DNA from: DATCYX01 sp963714425
GTDB lineage: Bacteria > Chloroflexota > Anaerolineae > Anaerolineales > UBA4823
Direction: 5' to 3'
Assembly (NCBI GenBank): GCA_963714425.1
Contig: CAVQOI010000008.1
Span: 248,001-312,000 of the forward strand
DNA length: 64,000 bases
Below the pieces are notes generated by a model that was not told the origin of the DNA, did no database searches, and saw only the letters and a program-made list of their open reading frames with translations. Shown one piece after another: positions 1 through 7,887 of this stretch; the first letter of the stretch is position 1, and each line of letters starts with the position of its first letter. A program made the translations under genes and the position numbers.

Positions 1-814
1 CGGACGATAGACGTCCTTCAGCTAATGCAATGTCATCTGGGTGTGGACCATCTTGGAGGAGTGCATAATCTCGTTCTGACTTCGCCAGATCTGCTTGGGC
101 GATCGCAAGGTTGGCTTGCGCCTGGGACAGGTCGATATCGCTCGCTGTCCCGATCAAATTGTTGTACCTTCGCACCAAGGCGTCATATTCCTTTTGTGCC
201 TGGGCAAGCTGGCTCAACAGTCCAGCGCGAACCAAGTTCTCTTCGGGCTTGTTTTCGTAGGGCTCAAAGTCTTCCCGGACACGTTCGAGTTTATCTTTGG
301 CGAGGATCATGTTAGCAAATGCTGCATCCACATCGAATCCTTGTGACAAGGATTGCAGGTTATATAAATTTCGCTCTGCATCGCGCACAGCATCACGGTT
401 GTCTGCAATCGCTTTGAGTGCATGGGCCTGCTTGACATCCAGATCCTCGTATAGATCATCCCGTTCCTGCTGAGCGGATAAAAGCGCAAACTTTGCGGAT
501 TCTAGCTCTGCAGTGAGCCTCTCCCTGCCAGCCAGCTCAACCAGCACCTGCCCTGCCTCTACCCGATCGCCTGATGCGACGTTTACGGTGTTTACTTTTC
601 CGCCAAAAGTAAACACCATCTTCGATTGCTCAGCGGGTATCACAACCCCCGACGCTGTCGCCTTTCCAAAAGAGGATTCAGTTTGATTGCTGGCGGGTGT
701 GACATTATTATCCAGCACAATGGTTGGCAGTGGTTCCGGAGTAGCATTCCCAAGGACACTGCATCCAGGTAGGGTAAATGCTGCCAGCAAGACCAAAAGT
801 GCCTTGAATTTCAT
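1..814 (-). CDS. HlyD-type membrane-fusion lipoprotein of an ABC exporter (partial)
   Basis: The reading frame is open from an ATG at 814 to the window edge, giving about 271 residues with the C-terminus missing. The N-terminus is a lipoprotein signal peptide with a Leu-Pro-Gly-Cys lipobox (Cys18). Residues about 55-105 form a biotinyl-lipoyl-like half (SGVVIP, GDRVEAGQVLVEL), followed by a long Ala/Gln/Glu-rich coiled-coil hairpin typical of periplasmic adaptor proteins. It starts one base after the ABC ATPase stop, so it is the last visible gene of the tetR-permease-permease-ATPase operon and probably links that MacB-like transporter to the cell surface. The substrate is unknown. Confidence 0.85.
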   Translation of the reverse strand, partial: MKFKALLVLLAAFTLPGCSVLGNATPEPLPTIVLDNNVTPASNQTESSFGKATASGVVIPAEQSKMVFTFGGKVNTVNVASGDRVEAGQVLVELAGRERLTAELESAKFALLSAQQERDDLYEDLDVKQAHALKAIADNRDAVRDAERNLYNLQSLSQGFDVDAAFANMILAKDKLERVREDFEPYENKPEENLVRAGLLSQLAQAQKEYDALVRRYNNLIGTASDIDLSQAQANLAIAQADLAKSERDYALLQDGPHPDDIALAEGRLSS

Positions 815-815
815 C

Positions 816-1520
816 TCAAGCTCCCAGAGCAATCTTCTCCGCCTCTAAGTTATCAACGATTCGGCCGTCCTCAAGGGTGACCACTCGCCGTGCGTATTCG
901 ATCACGCGCGGGTCATGTGTGGCGAATATGAAGGTAACCCCGGTTTCCTGGTTGAGCCGCATCATGGTCTCCATCACCTGTTTGCCATTCGCAGTGTCCA
1001 GGTTAGCGGTGGGTTCGTCTGCTAAGATTAGCGCTGGCTGAGTTGCCAACGCACGGGCGATGGCAACCCGCTGTTGCTGGCCGCCGCTGAGCTGGTCAGG
1101 GCGGTGCGATGCACGGTCAGTTAGCTCAACCTCTTCCAGAAGATGCATCACCTGATCTCGTCGCTCAGAGGCACCTTTCCCGGTCAGGAGCAGCGGCAAT
1201 TCTACGTTCTCGTAAGCGGTCAGGGTTGGGATCAGGGCAAAGAATTGAAAAATGAAGCCAATCGTCCCCCGACGCATATCCGCGCGTTGATTGCGGTTGA
1301 GCTGGCTGACATCTTTGCCGTTAATAAATACGCGCCCACTGCTGGGCTGATCCAGACAGCCCATCAACTGTAATAAGGTGGTCTTTCCCGAGCCCGAAGG
1401 GCCAACCAGTGCGGTGAATTCACCATTCTGGATTGTGAGGTTGACCCCGCGCAGGGCATTTGTCTCGACATTGCCTGTCTTGTATACTCGAGTGACATTC
1501 TCGATCTTCGTGACTTCCAT
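816..1520 (-). CDS. ABC transporter ATP-binding protein, MacB/LolD type
   Basis: A 234-residue nucleotide-binding subunit. Walker A GPSGSGKTT lies at residues 40-48; the signature LSGGQQQRVAIARA and Walker B LILADEPT follow, with the H-loop in FATHD. The segment RGTIGFIFQFFALIPTLTAYENVELPLL is the usual Q-loop region of the LolD/MacB/FtsE group (here the Gln sits in IFQF). It has a good ribosome site (GGAGAA) seven bases before the ATG. It is placed between two FtsX-like permeases upstream and a fusion protein downstream, so it powers a mechanotransmission-type exporter (drug, peptide or lipid; not decidable from sequence). Confidence 0.93.
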   Translation of the reverse strand: MEVTKIENVTRVYKTGNVETNALRGVNLTIQNGEFTALVGPSGSGKTTLLQLMGCLDQPSSGRVFINGKDVSQLNRNQRADMRRGTIGFIFQFFALIPTLTAYENVELPLLLTGKGASERRDQVMHLLEEVELTDRASHRPDQLSGGQQQRVAIARALATQPALILADEPTANLDTANGKQVMETMMRLNQETGVTFIFATHDPRVIEYARRVVTLEDGRIVDNLEAEKIALGA

Positions 1521-1535
1521 GATGTTCTCCTTGCG

Positions 1536-2753
1536 TTATTGCCCGGCGCGTAGAGCATCGACGGGTTCCATACGTGCTGCCAGTACAGCCGGAAAGAGCC
1601 CGGCCAGCAGGGTTACCACAAAGGCTAAGACGGTCAGGTTGACCGTATCCTCCAGCGTCAGCTTAGTGTGAATGGTATTGCTAATCAGTATGCCGGTAAC
1701 ACCCATGCTTTCAATATTAAAACCATATTTTGAGAAGAAAGCGACGGCTAAGAATCCCAATACCAAACCCATCAGGATACCTCCTACAGCCAGCAGGGAT
1801 GATTCCGCTAGGAACATGGTCATGATGTTCCGGCTTTTCATGCCGACTGCAGAAAGGATACCTATCTCCCGCGTGCGTTCAAAGACTGACATTACAAGCG
1901 TGTTTACGATGACCGTGGCAGTAATGGCGAGCACGATCAAATACAGGATAACCATATAAGAATTAGCCAAGTTTTCGTATTGAATGATGAAATCATTCAT
2001 CTGGGTCCAGGTCAGTACTTCGTAACTCGAAGATTGCAGCGCCGAAGCAACAGCGTCTGTCTGCTCCATGTCTTTGAGCATGACAAATATCGAGCTGGCA
2101 TGATTCTCAGTTTGGGTGAGCGTCTGGGCTTTATCGAGTGGTAGGAACACTGAGAAACTATCGAAGGCGTTTGTTTCCGTTGTATATATACCCCGGACGG
2201 TGAATGTCTGCTCAACTACATCCCCATTGGAGGTATTAACGGACATGCTTATTTGGCTGCCTGCATCCAATCCCAGTTTGTCGGCCAACGACAAGCCGAT
2301 CAAAATGCCCTGCCGATCGTCGGGGGCTAAAAATTCCCCTCGGACCAAACCTTCCCGGAAGGGGTCATTGGCAGGGGAGAGAGGATCGATCCCGATCACC
2401 CGCACCCCAGCAGTCTCATCGCGGACCGAGATGATACCGGTAGCAAACAAGCGGGGAGTGGCCACGCTCACCGGAGCCAGCGAACTGACCTGGCTGGCGA
2501 CCTGGCCGGGATTTTCGACCAGGTCCTCCCACTTGAGGCTGGTCTTAATCTCGTCATAAGTACGAGCGCGTATCTGCAAGTGACCGCTTTGCAAGCGGAT
2601 GCCGGTGTCCAGAGCGCTGCCCATCTCGCCCTGGATAAAGGCCGCCATCAGAAGCAGGAGAGCCAGGCCAATACCCAATGCCAAGGAAGAGAAAAAGGAG
2701 CGGCGGCGGTTACGTCCCAGGTCGCGAATAGCCATTTTAAGGAGTTGTATCAT
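1536..2753 (-). CDS. ABC transporter permease, FtsX/MacB-like
   Basis: A 405-residue permease with the MacB architecture: one N-terminal membrane helix (about residues 20-42), a large extracytoplasmic MacB_PCD domain (about 45-265), then three C-terminal helices carrying the FtsX domain with the typical motif FERTREIGILSAVGMKSRNIMTMF and a final PVDALRAGQ tail. The ribosome site GAGGTGAG precedes the ATG. Its start is eight bases after the stop of the related upstream permease. The two proteins probably form a heterodimer with the ATPase at 816-1520. Confidence 0.9.
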   Translation of the reverse strand: MIQLLKMAIRDLGRNRRRSFFSSLALGIGLALLLLMAAFIQGEMGSALDTGIRLQSGHLQIRARTYDEIKTSLKWEDLVENPGQVASQVSSLAPVSVATPRLFATGIISVRDETAGVRVIGIDPLSPANDPFREGLVRGEFLAPDDRQGILIGLSLADKLGLDAGSQISMSVNTSNGDVVEQTFTVRGIYTTETNAFDSFSVFLPLDKAQTLTQTENHASSIFVMLKDMEQTDAVASALQSSSYEVLTWTQMNDFIIQYENLANSYMVILYLIVLAITATVIVNTLVMSVFERTREIGILSAVGMKSRNIMTMFLAESSLLAVGGILMGLVLGFLAVAFFSKYGFNIESMGVTGILISNTIHTKLTLEDTVNLTVLAFVVTLLAGLFPAVLAARMEPVDALRAGQ

Positions 2754-2761
2754 AGCTCACC

Positions 2762-3991
2762 TCACACGTAATGCAGGGCTTCGGCAGGCTCGCGCTGGGC
2801 TGCCTCGCGGGCCGGGATGAAGGCAGCCAGAGCTGCGATGATGGCGACCGTCAGGGAGCGCCCTACGATCTTTTCCAGCCCCCAACCTGAATAAATCCGT
2901 CCCCCGATCAGAGCCGTGTATTCGGTGACACCGGAGAAAGCAGAGTAATCAATGCCGACCATGCGGAGCAGGCCGTTAAACAATAACCCCATGCCAATCC
3001 CTGCAGCCACACCTACCACCCCCATGAGCGTCCCCTCCAGGATGAAGAGCAGTGAGATCTGGCGTGGTTTCAACCCCAGCGCGCCCAGCACGCCGATCTC
3101 GCGCGTCCGCTCGTAGACCGCCATCAGTAGCAAGTTTAATATACCGATCCCGGCGATCCCCAGTATGATCACACTGAATATATTCATCACGCCACCTTTG
3201 GTACTGAGGGCTGACTGGAGCTCTGGGTAGTTGACATCCCAGGACTCGATCTCATAACCGGGGAGGATAGGTCTCAGAGCTCCCATCACCGTGCCTTCCT
3301 GGCCGAGCTGCTTCAGGGTGAGCGTGACCTCGGTGGATTGCCCGGTTAGATTATAAAGATCCTGGGCCTCCCCGAGGGAGATGTAGATCGTGCGTTTTTC
3401 AATGTCTGGCATGTTCAGGTCATAGATGCCCACAACGGTCATCGTACGGCGGCGCATTTGCTGGTGGGTGGACTGCCCGGTGAGCGTGATGCGGTCGCCA
3501 ACCTGGACGTCCATGGCATCTGCCATTCCTTTTCCAATGAAGATCATGTCCTTATCGTCTGATGTCAGGTACCGGCCGGAAATGACGAAATTGGCGGCGA
3601 GATTGACATCTGCCTCTTTCTCCGGCTCGATGCCCGTGATGCTCACCGCGAAAGCACCTTCACGGCTGGACGCCAGGCCACCAGTATTGATCCGCCGGCT
3701 GGCTGCCAGCACACCCGGTTGAGCAAGGGCAGCATTCACCACCTCCTGGTCATTCTTGAGAGCCAGGAGAGGGGACTGGCTGGTTTCGTTACGGTATCCG
3801 GCCGCATGCACCTGGATATTGCCACCGAGTACTTTGATGGCGTTACCGTAAATTGCCTGGTTAAAACCAGACACCAGTCCATCGTACATCATCATCATCG
3901 CCAATCCAAGGCCCATGGCGATGATGACGAGCAGTGTGCGCCGGCGATGGCGCCAGATATTGCGCCACGCTAGTCGTAGATATAATCTCAT
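2762..3991 (-). CDS. ABC transporter permease, FtsX/MacB-like
   Basis: A 409-residue paralogue of the following gene with the same layout: N-terminal helix (about 20-40), extracytoplasmic domain (about 40-270) and three C-terminal helices. The FtsX motif reads YERTREIGVLGALGLKPRQISLLF, and the C-terminus IPAREAAQREPAEALHYV is the coupling-helix region usual for this family. It is the first transporter gene after tetR (46-base gap), so it should be transcribed from the tetR promoter. Two unequal permeases suggest a heteromeric transporter. Confidence 0.9.
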   Translation of the reverse strand: MRLYLRLAWRNIWRHRRRTLLVIIAMGLGLAMMMMYDGLVSGFNQAIYGNAIKVLGGNIQVHAAGYRNETSQSPLLALKNDQEVVNAALAQPGVLAASRRINTGGLASSREGAFAVSITGIEPEKEADVNLAANFVISGRYLTSDDKDMIFIGKGMADAMDVQVGDRITLTGQSTHQQMRRRTMTVVGIYDLNMPDIEKRTIYISLGEAQDLYNLTGQSTEVTLTLKQLGQEGTVMGALRPILPGYEIESWDVNYPELQSALSTKGGVMNIFSVIILGIAGIGILNLLLMAVYERTREIGVLGALGLKPRQISLLFILEGTLMGVVGVAAGIGMGLLFNGLLRMVGIDYSAFSGVTEYTALIGGRIYSGWGLEKIVGRSLTVAIIAALAAFIPAREAAQREPAEALHYV

Positions 3992-4037
3992 GCTGGGTTA
4001 TCCTTTCTGCATTGTAATTGTGCTTGATTGATGCAGG

Positions 4038-4757
4038 TTATGATTCAAGAACTCGTTCAGGTGAGACAAACCATTCATTAAGTGTAGCTGGAGCGACGAG
4101 ATGCACCGAGCCTTTTGGAGATCCTAAAATACGCTCCATCGCATCGTTCAATGCATTGGTGTATTCGTATATGGCACTTTCAATTTTGGTCGCGTCACGG
4201 TCCTTCTCGTCCGAGATTAGCATTCCGAGGATGGTGTCGCTCAGCCCTTGGGAGAGATAGAAGATCACCTGACATACCTGGTCAGGGTAGGGGGTTGTGA
4301 AAACGCCTTCTGCTACGCCTTGGCGTATAATCCTCGAAAGGAGCGGGGTAACCATCCTGCTCGACATCGTAAATAGTTTCTGGCGGACAATAGCGTTCTC
4401 ATCTGCCATCCAGACGCGTAGAACTGCCAGCATAAAGGACTTCTGAGTGGTTTTCCACCGGGCTCCGGCATCAAAGTATTCGTGAAGCTTCTCCAGTGCA
4501 GATTTTTCCGGATGTTCAACAATGCGGTTCAGTATAGGGAGTGCCTCATCAACCACCATTCGTTCAATCAAGGCCTCGAGAAGCTCTCCTTTGGAGTTGA
4601 AGTAATGGTAGAATGCGCCTTTTGAGATCTGCAACGTCCCCAGAATATCCTGGATAGTCATCTGCTCGTATCCTTTGCTATAAATGAAGCGCATTGCCGC
4701 AGTTAGAATCTCGTTTCGCCTGGCTACGTATAGTTCGTCTTTTACAATTCGAGCCAT
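4038..4757 (-). CDS. TetR/AcrR-family transcriptional regulator
   Basis: A 239-residue repressor. The N-terminal helix-turn-helix (about residues 10-55) contains ILTAAMRFIYSKGYEQ, then TIQDILGTLQISKGAFYHYF, the canonical TetR recognition region; the C-terminal ligand domain is variable. The frame stays open far upstream, but the ATG at 4757 is chosen because translation there begins at MARIVKDE just before the HTH, it has a GGAGAA ribosome site, and the upstream extension would run antisense through moeA. It lies immediately before the exporter genes and behind a promoter carrying its own likely operator, so it probably represses itself and the exporter until an effector binds. Confidence 0.9.
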   Translation of the reverse strand: MARIVKDELYVARRNEILTAAMRFIYSKGYEQMTIQDILGTLQISKGAFYHYFNSKGELLEALIERMVVDEALPILNRIVEHPEKSALEKLHEYFDAGARWKTTQKSFMLAVLRVWMADENAIVRQKLFTMSSRMVTPLLSRIIRQGVAEGVFTTPYPDQVCQVIFYLSQGLSDTILGMLISDEKDRDATKIESAIYEYTNALNDAMERILGSPKGSVHLVAPATLNEWFVSPERVLES

Positions 4758-4774
4758 AGTGTTCTCCAAAAGTA

Positions 4775-4795
4775 ATAAACCGACCGACGGTTTAT
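4775..4795. promoter_or_regulatory. Probable TetR operator
   Basis: A 21-bp inverted repeat: arms ATAAACCG (4775-4782) and CGGTTTAT (4788-4795) match perfectly around a 5-bp centre. It sits between the -10 box of the tetR promoter and the tetR start codon, where bound repressor would block transcription. The ACCGACCG-like core resembles known operators of AcrR/TetR-type regulators. Binding is inferred. Confidence 0.7.
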
Positions 4796-4803
4796 AATCG
4801 AGA

Positions 4804-4832
4804 ATTGTACTCCTTGATTGTACGCCTGTCAA
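4804..4832 (-). promoter_or_regulatory. tetR-exporter operon promoter
   Basis: On the minus strand TTGACA (4827-4832), a 17-base spacer, then TACAAT (4804-4809): an almost perfect vegetative promoter. The predicted start of transcription falls at about 4797, directly at the edge of the inverted repeat 4775-4795. Confidence 0.75.
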
Positions 4833-4845
4833 CCTGTTACCACGC

Positions 4846-4876
4846 TTGATGCGATCACAGCAGATAGTGGTATAAT
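4846..4876 (+). promoter_or_regulatory. moeA promoter with extended -10
   Basis: TATAAT at 4871-4876 is preceded by TGG (4868-4870), an extended -10 element, with a weak TTGATG at 4846-4851 (19-base spacer). It points at moeA and implies a leader of roughly 55 bases. Confidence 0.5.
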
Positions 4877-4937
4877 TCAGCGCCGCGCCACCATGGGTAC
4901 AGAAAAACAGTTCATGATTAACTATTGGTAATAATAT

Positions 4938-6185
4938 ATGAGTGAATTGCTTAGCGTTGCTGAAGCGCAGCAGAGGTTGCTTTCGGTATTTGAACCCGTG
5001 GCGATCCAATGGCTGCCTATCACCCACGCAGTCGGCAGAGCACTGGCTGAGCCGATCATTTCTTCCCAGGATATCCCCTCGTTTGATAATTCTAGCATGG
5101 ATGGATTTGCTGTCCGGTTTTCGGATGTCATCTCTGCAAGACCGGATGGTGGGATTCTCCTTAATGTGATCGCCGATATCCCTGCCGGACGGTACGTCGA
5201 CGTAACTATCCGGAAAGGACAGGCCGCCCGGATCATGACCGGAGCGCACATGCCTGCAGGTGCAGATGCGGTTGTGCCTGTAGAGAACACCGATTTCAAC
5301 GATCGCCAGCCAGGAATCCCAGCGCCTGAAACAGTCCAAATATATGCACCTGTAGATTCCGGCGAGAACATTCGCCCGCGCGGTCAGGATGTTCGTGCTG
5401 GTGAATCTGTCATGCCAGCAGCCCTACGCCTAAGACCTCAGGATATTGGCTTTTTGGCGATGCTAGGAGTTTCCCAGGTAGCAGTGCACCGAAAACCTAG
5501 AGTAGCGATTTTTTCCACCGGTGATGAGCTCGTACCAGTCGGAAGCCAGCTCACACCCGGGCAAATCCACGACTCGAATTCCTACACTCTGATCGCACAG
5601 ATCGAGCGCTTCGGTGGCGAACCAGTCAATCTTGGCATTGTTCGCGACGACCTTATGGCTGTGAAGGTGTGCCTGGACACTGCGCTTGAGGCACACGTGG
5701 ATTTAATCATATCCACTGCAGGTGTTAGCGTTGGGGCATTTGATTTTGTACGCCACGTTGTTGAGCGCGAAGGACGCCTGGATTTCTGGCGGGTGAATAT
5801 GCGACCCGGAAAGCCTCTCGCTTTTGGAGCCTATCATGATATTCCTTACATTGGCTTACCAGGTAACCCGGTTTCAGCGTTCATCGGGTGTGAAGTGTTC
5901 GTTCGCCCGGCAATCTTGAAAATGGCGGGGATAGATGGCGCCCAGCGGCAGACAAAGCGTGTGACGACCATCGAAGCTATCGATTCGGATGGACGCGAGA
6001 GTTACCTGCGTGCCATTGTCTCCAAACAGGATAGTCGCTGGATTGCACGTCTAACGGGACACCAGGGCTCCGGAAATATGCGATCTTTGGTTCAAGCGAA
6101 CGCTTTGCTTTTAGTGCCATCTGGGGTAAAATCTCTGCCGACCGGTGCCGAAATGGACGCTTGGTTGTTAGATCAAGAGGTTTGA
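4938..6185 (+). CDS. moeA: Molybdopterin molybdotransferase
   Basis: A 415-residue MoeA, which inserts molybdate into adenylated molybdopterin to finish the molybdenum cofactor. Visible family motifs: PSFDNSSMDGFAVR near the N-terminus, RIMTGAHMPAGADAVVPVENT, the MoaB/Mog-like domain with IFSTGDELV and TAGVSVGAFDFV, GLPGNPVSAF, and a C-terminal beta-barrel domain IV. It has its own promoter and faces away from tetR. No molybdoenzyme is encoded in the window; the purine region further on would be expected to need a molybdenum xanthine dehydrogenase elsewhere in the genome. Confidence 0.93.
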   Translation: MSELLSVAEAQQRLLSVFEPVAIQWLPITHAVGRALAEPIISSQDIPSFDNSSMDGFAVRFSDVISARPDGGILLNVIADIPAGRYVDVTIRKGQAARIMTGAHMPAGADAVVPVENTDFNDRQPGIPAPETVQIYAPVDSGENIRPRGQDVRAGESVMPAALRLRPQDIGFLAMLGVSQVAVHRKPRVAIFSTGDELVPVGSQLTPGQIHDSNSYTLIAQIERFGGEPVNLGIVRDDLMAVKVCLDTALEAHVDLIISTAGVSVGAFDFVRHVVEREGRLDFWRVNMRPGKPLAFGAYHDIPYIGLPGNPVSAFIGCEVFVRPAILKMAGIDGAQRQTKRVTTIEAIDSDGRESYLRAIVSKQDSRWIARLTGHQGSGNMRSLVQANALLLVPSGVKSLPTGAEMDAWLLDQEV

Positions 6186-6260
6186 TTTTAAGGACCGTGG
6201 GGTCATTCCCCATTGATTGTGGCGATTTATCTGCAGATTGAAAGGTAGCTGGGATTAGGA

Positions 6261-6722
6261 ATGATCAAAACATCACGCTTGTACATTGTTGCTGGGATTA
6301 CTTCTTTCATTGGATTGGTGGACACAATATACCTGAGCTGGGTGAAGATCACACAAAGTCAGGTGTATTGTGGGACATCCAGTGAGTGTGAAATCGTGAA
6401 TAATAGCCCATATTCCGAAATTGGAGGATTCCCAATCGCATACCTGGGTATGGGAGCATTTTTGCTTGTCTTGTTACTGTTAATTTTCGAGCGACGCGGG
6501 ATTTTTTGGCGGGAGAATTCTCCGTTGATCGTATTTGGAATAAGTTTAGTTGGGGTGATCTATTCTGCTTATCTAACTTATATTGAGTTTTGGATCCTTC
6601 GCGCGATTTGTCCATACTGTGTGGTAACAGCCCTTGCCATGCTGGTATTGTTCGTAGTCTCGGCACTTCGCCTCCGGCAAGTCAGCCCTGGTGCCTCTAC
6701 AAATAATCCTCGAGGAGGTTAA
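6261..6722 (+). CDS. Vitamin K epoxide reductase (VKOR) family protein
   Basis: A 153-residue integral membrane protein with four to five helices. It carries the paired loop cysteines Cys37 and Cys43 and the active-site C-P-Y-C (Cys117, Cys120) at the start of the last helix, the arrangement of bacterial VKORs that re-oxidise a DsbA-like thioredoxin and pass electrons to quinone. It therefore supports disulfide formation outside the membrane. No thioredoxin partner is fused to this copy, unlike the second VKOR at 17868-18959. The next gene begins one base after its stop. Confidence 0.88.
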   Translation: MIKTSRLYIVAGITSFIGLVDTIYLSWVKITQSQVYCGTSSECEIVNNSPYSEIGGFPIAYLGMGAFLLVLLLLIFERRGIFWRENSPLIVFGISLVGVIYSAYLTYIEFWILRAICPYCVVTALAMLVLFVVSALRLRQVSPGASTNNPRGG

Positions 6723-6723
6723 T

Positions 6724-6957
6724 ATGCCCCGCATACGCTGTCATTATTTAGATTGTATTCTGTTAGACGATGGTTATTGTGGCGCTGCGGCGATCGAGCT
6801 CGATCCCGATGTAGGCTGTATGACCTATAAGCGCACCGATGATCTGGAAGCTGAAGAAGATTGGGATGAAGAAGAAGAGGAAGATACCGAAGAGTGGGAG
6901 GATTTGGAGATCGATGAAGAGGATGACGAGATCTGGATTGATGACGAGGAATTTTAA
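6724..6957 (+). CDS. Small protein with Cys cluster and highly acidic tail
   Basis: Seventy-seven residues. The first half has four cysteines (residues 6, 11, 19 and 32) in a spacing that could bind a metal; the second half is almost entirely Glu/Asp (DWDEEEEEDTEEWEDLEIDEE). The start at 6724 is set by a strong GAGGAGG site; an upstream in-frame ATG lies inside the VKOR gene and lacks such a site. I do not recognise a characterised family. Coupling to the VKOR suggests a role in metal or redox handling, but that is only context. Confidence 0.7.
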   Translation: MPRIRCHYLDCILLDDGYCGAAAIELDPDVGCMTYKRTDDLEAEEDWDEEEEEDTEEWEDLEIDEEDDEIWIDDEEF

Positions 6958-6978
6958 TTCGTTAATCTGAAGGATCTC

Positions 6979-7887
6979 ATGATTGATGCCGTTGTCTTCG
7001 GGAATGTCACACTAGATATCATCTGCCAAACGGTAGACGAGGTGCCCAGGCATGAATCGATTACCTTTGACCATGCTGCCGTAAGTCCCGGGGGTTGTGG
7101 CTCGAATGTTGCCCTCGGGTTACGCGCCCTGGGTGTGCCTACGGCATTGGTTGCATGCATCGGATCAGACGATTCAGCTATGCTGGTTCGCAACTATTGG
7201 GATCGCTTCGCACTGGACCAACGGTTTGTGCGAATTATCCAGGATCAGCCGACTGGGACCAGCGTGGGTCTGGTGGATAGCAACGCCCAACCACGCTTCA
7301 TCCATACTCCAGGCGCTAACGCTTCACTAACCGCGGACGCGCTTGACCTGCATGCTTTTTCCTCAGAGGGCGCGCGAGCGCTGCATATCGCCGGTTATTT
7401 TGTGCTTCCCGGCATTCTAAATAAGGCTTTACCTGATGCGTTGGGGAGCGCCAGGCAACTTGGAATGTTTACATCGCTGGATGTCGTCCGTTCCTGGCGT
7501 ATGCGCGATCCAGCATCCTTGTGGCCCTGCCTGCCTCATTTAGATCTCTTCATGTGCAATGCACATGAAGCTTGGCGGCTCACTGGCCTGGATGAGCCAT
7601 CACAGGCTGGAAGCCAATTACGCTCACGTGGCGTGGATGCAGTCGTAATAAAGCTGGGAGCTCAGGGATGCTGGTTGGATTGCGAAGAATTTCAGGGGCA
7701 GATAGATGCTCCGCGTGTGGTTATCATTGACACAACTGGAGCAGGCGATGCTTTTGCAGCCGGGCTGCTTAATGCAATCTTGCAAGGTGAAAGCCTGCAG
7801 GCAGCGTGTCTGGCAGGTAATATAGCTGGCGCACGTATGGTGGGTGCTTTAGGTGCGCTGGGCGGCTGGCTTATGGCCGTGCCGTGA
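6979..7887 (+). CDS. PfkB-family carbohydrate kinase
   Basis: A 302-residue ribokinase-like sugar or nucleoside kinase. The N-terminal PfkB signature region reads PGGCGSNVALGLRALG, and the C-terminal signature DTTGAGDAFAAG carries the anion-hole glycines and the catalytic Asp. A Gly-Ala-Asn stretch (TPGANASLTAD) is the usual substrate-side segment. Substrate specificity cannot be read from the sequence. An AAGGA site precedes the ATG. The 3' end overlaps the convergent gene at 7871 by 17 bases. Confidence 0.88.
   Translation: MIDAVVFGNVTLDIICQTVDEVPRHESITFDHAAVSPGGCGSNVALGLRALGVPTALVACIGSDDSAMLVRNYWDRFALDQRFVRIIQDQPTGTSVGLVDSNAQPRFIHTPGANASLTADALDLHAFSSEGARALHIAGYFVLPGILNKALPDALGSARQLGMFTSLDVVRSWRMRDPASLWPCLPHLDLFMCNAHEAWRLTGLDEPSQAGSQLRSRGVDAVVIKLGAQGCWLDCEEFQGQIDAPRVVIIDTTGAGDAFAAGLLNAILQGESLQAACLAGNIAGARMVGALGALGGWLMAVP

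Noticed and set aside
4758..5339. Upstream extension of the TetR reading frame to 433 residues
   Set aside because: The extra part runs antisense through moeA, has no family similarity, and would include the tetR promoter and operator. The ATG at 4757 has a ribosome site directly before the HTH.
6196..6214. Small hairpin TGGGG-TCATT-CCCCA after moeA
   Set aside because: The stem is only five base pairs and no T-run follows, so I do not call a terminator.
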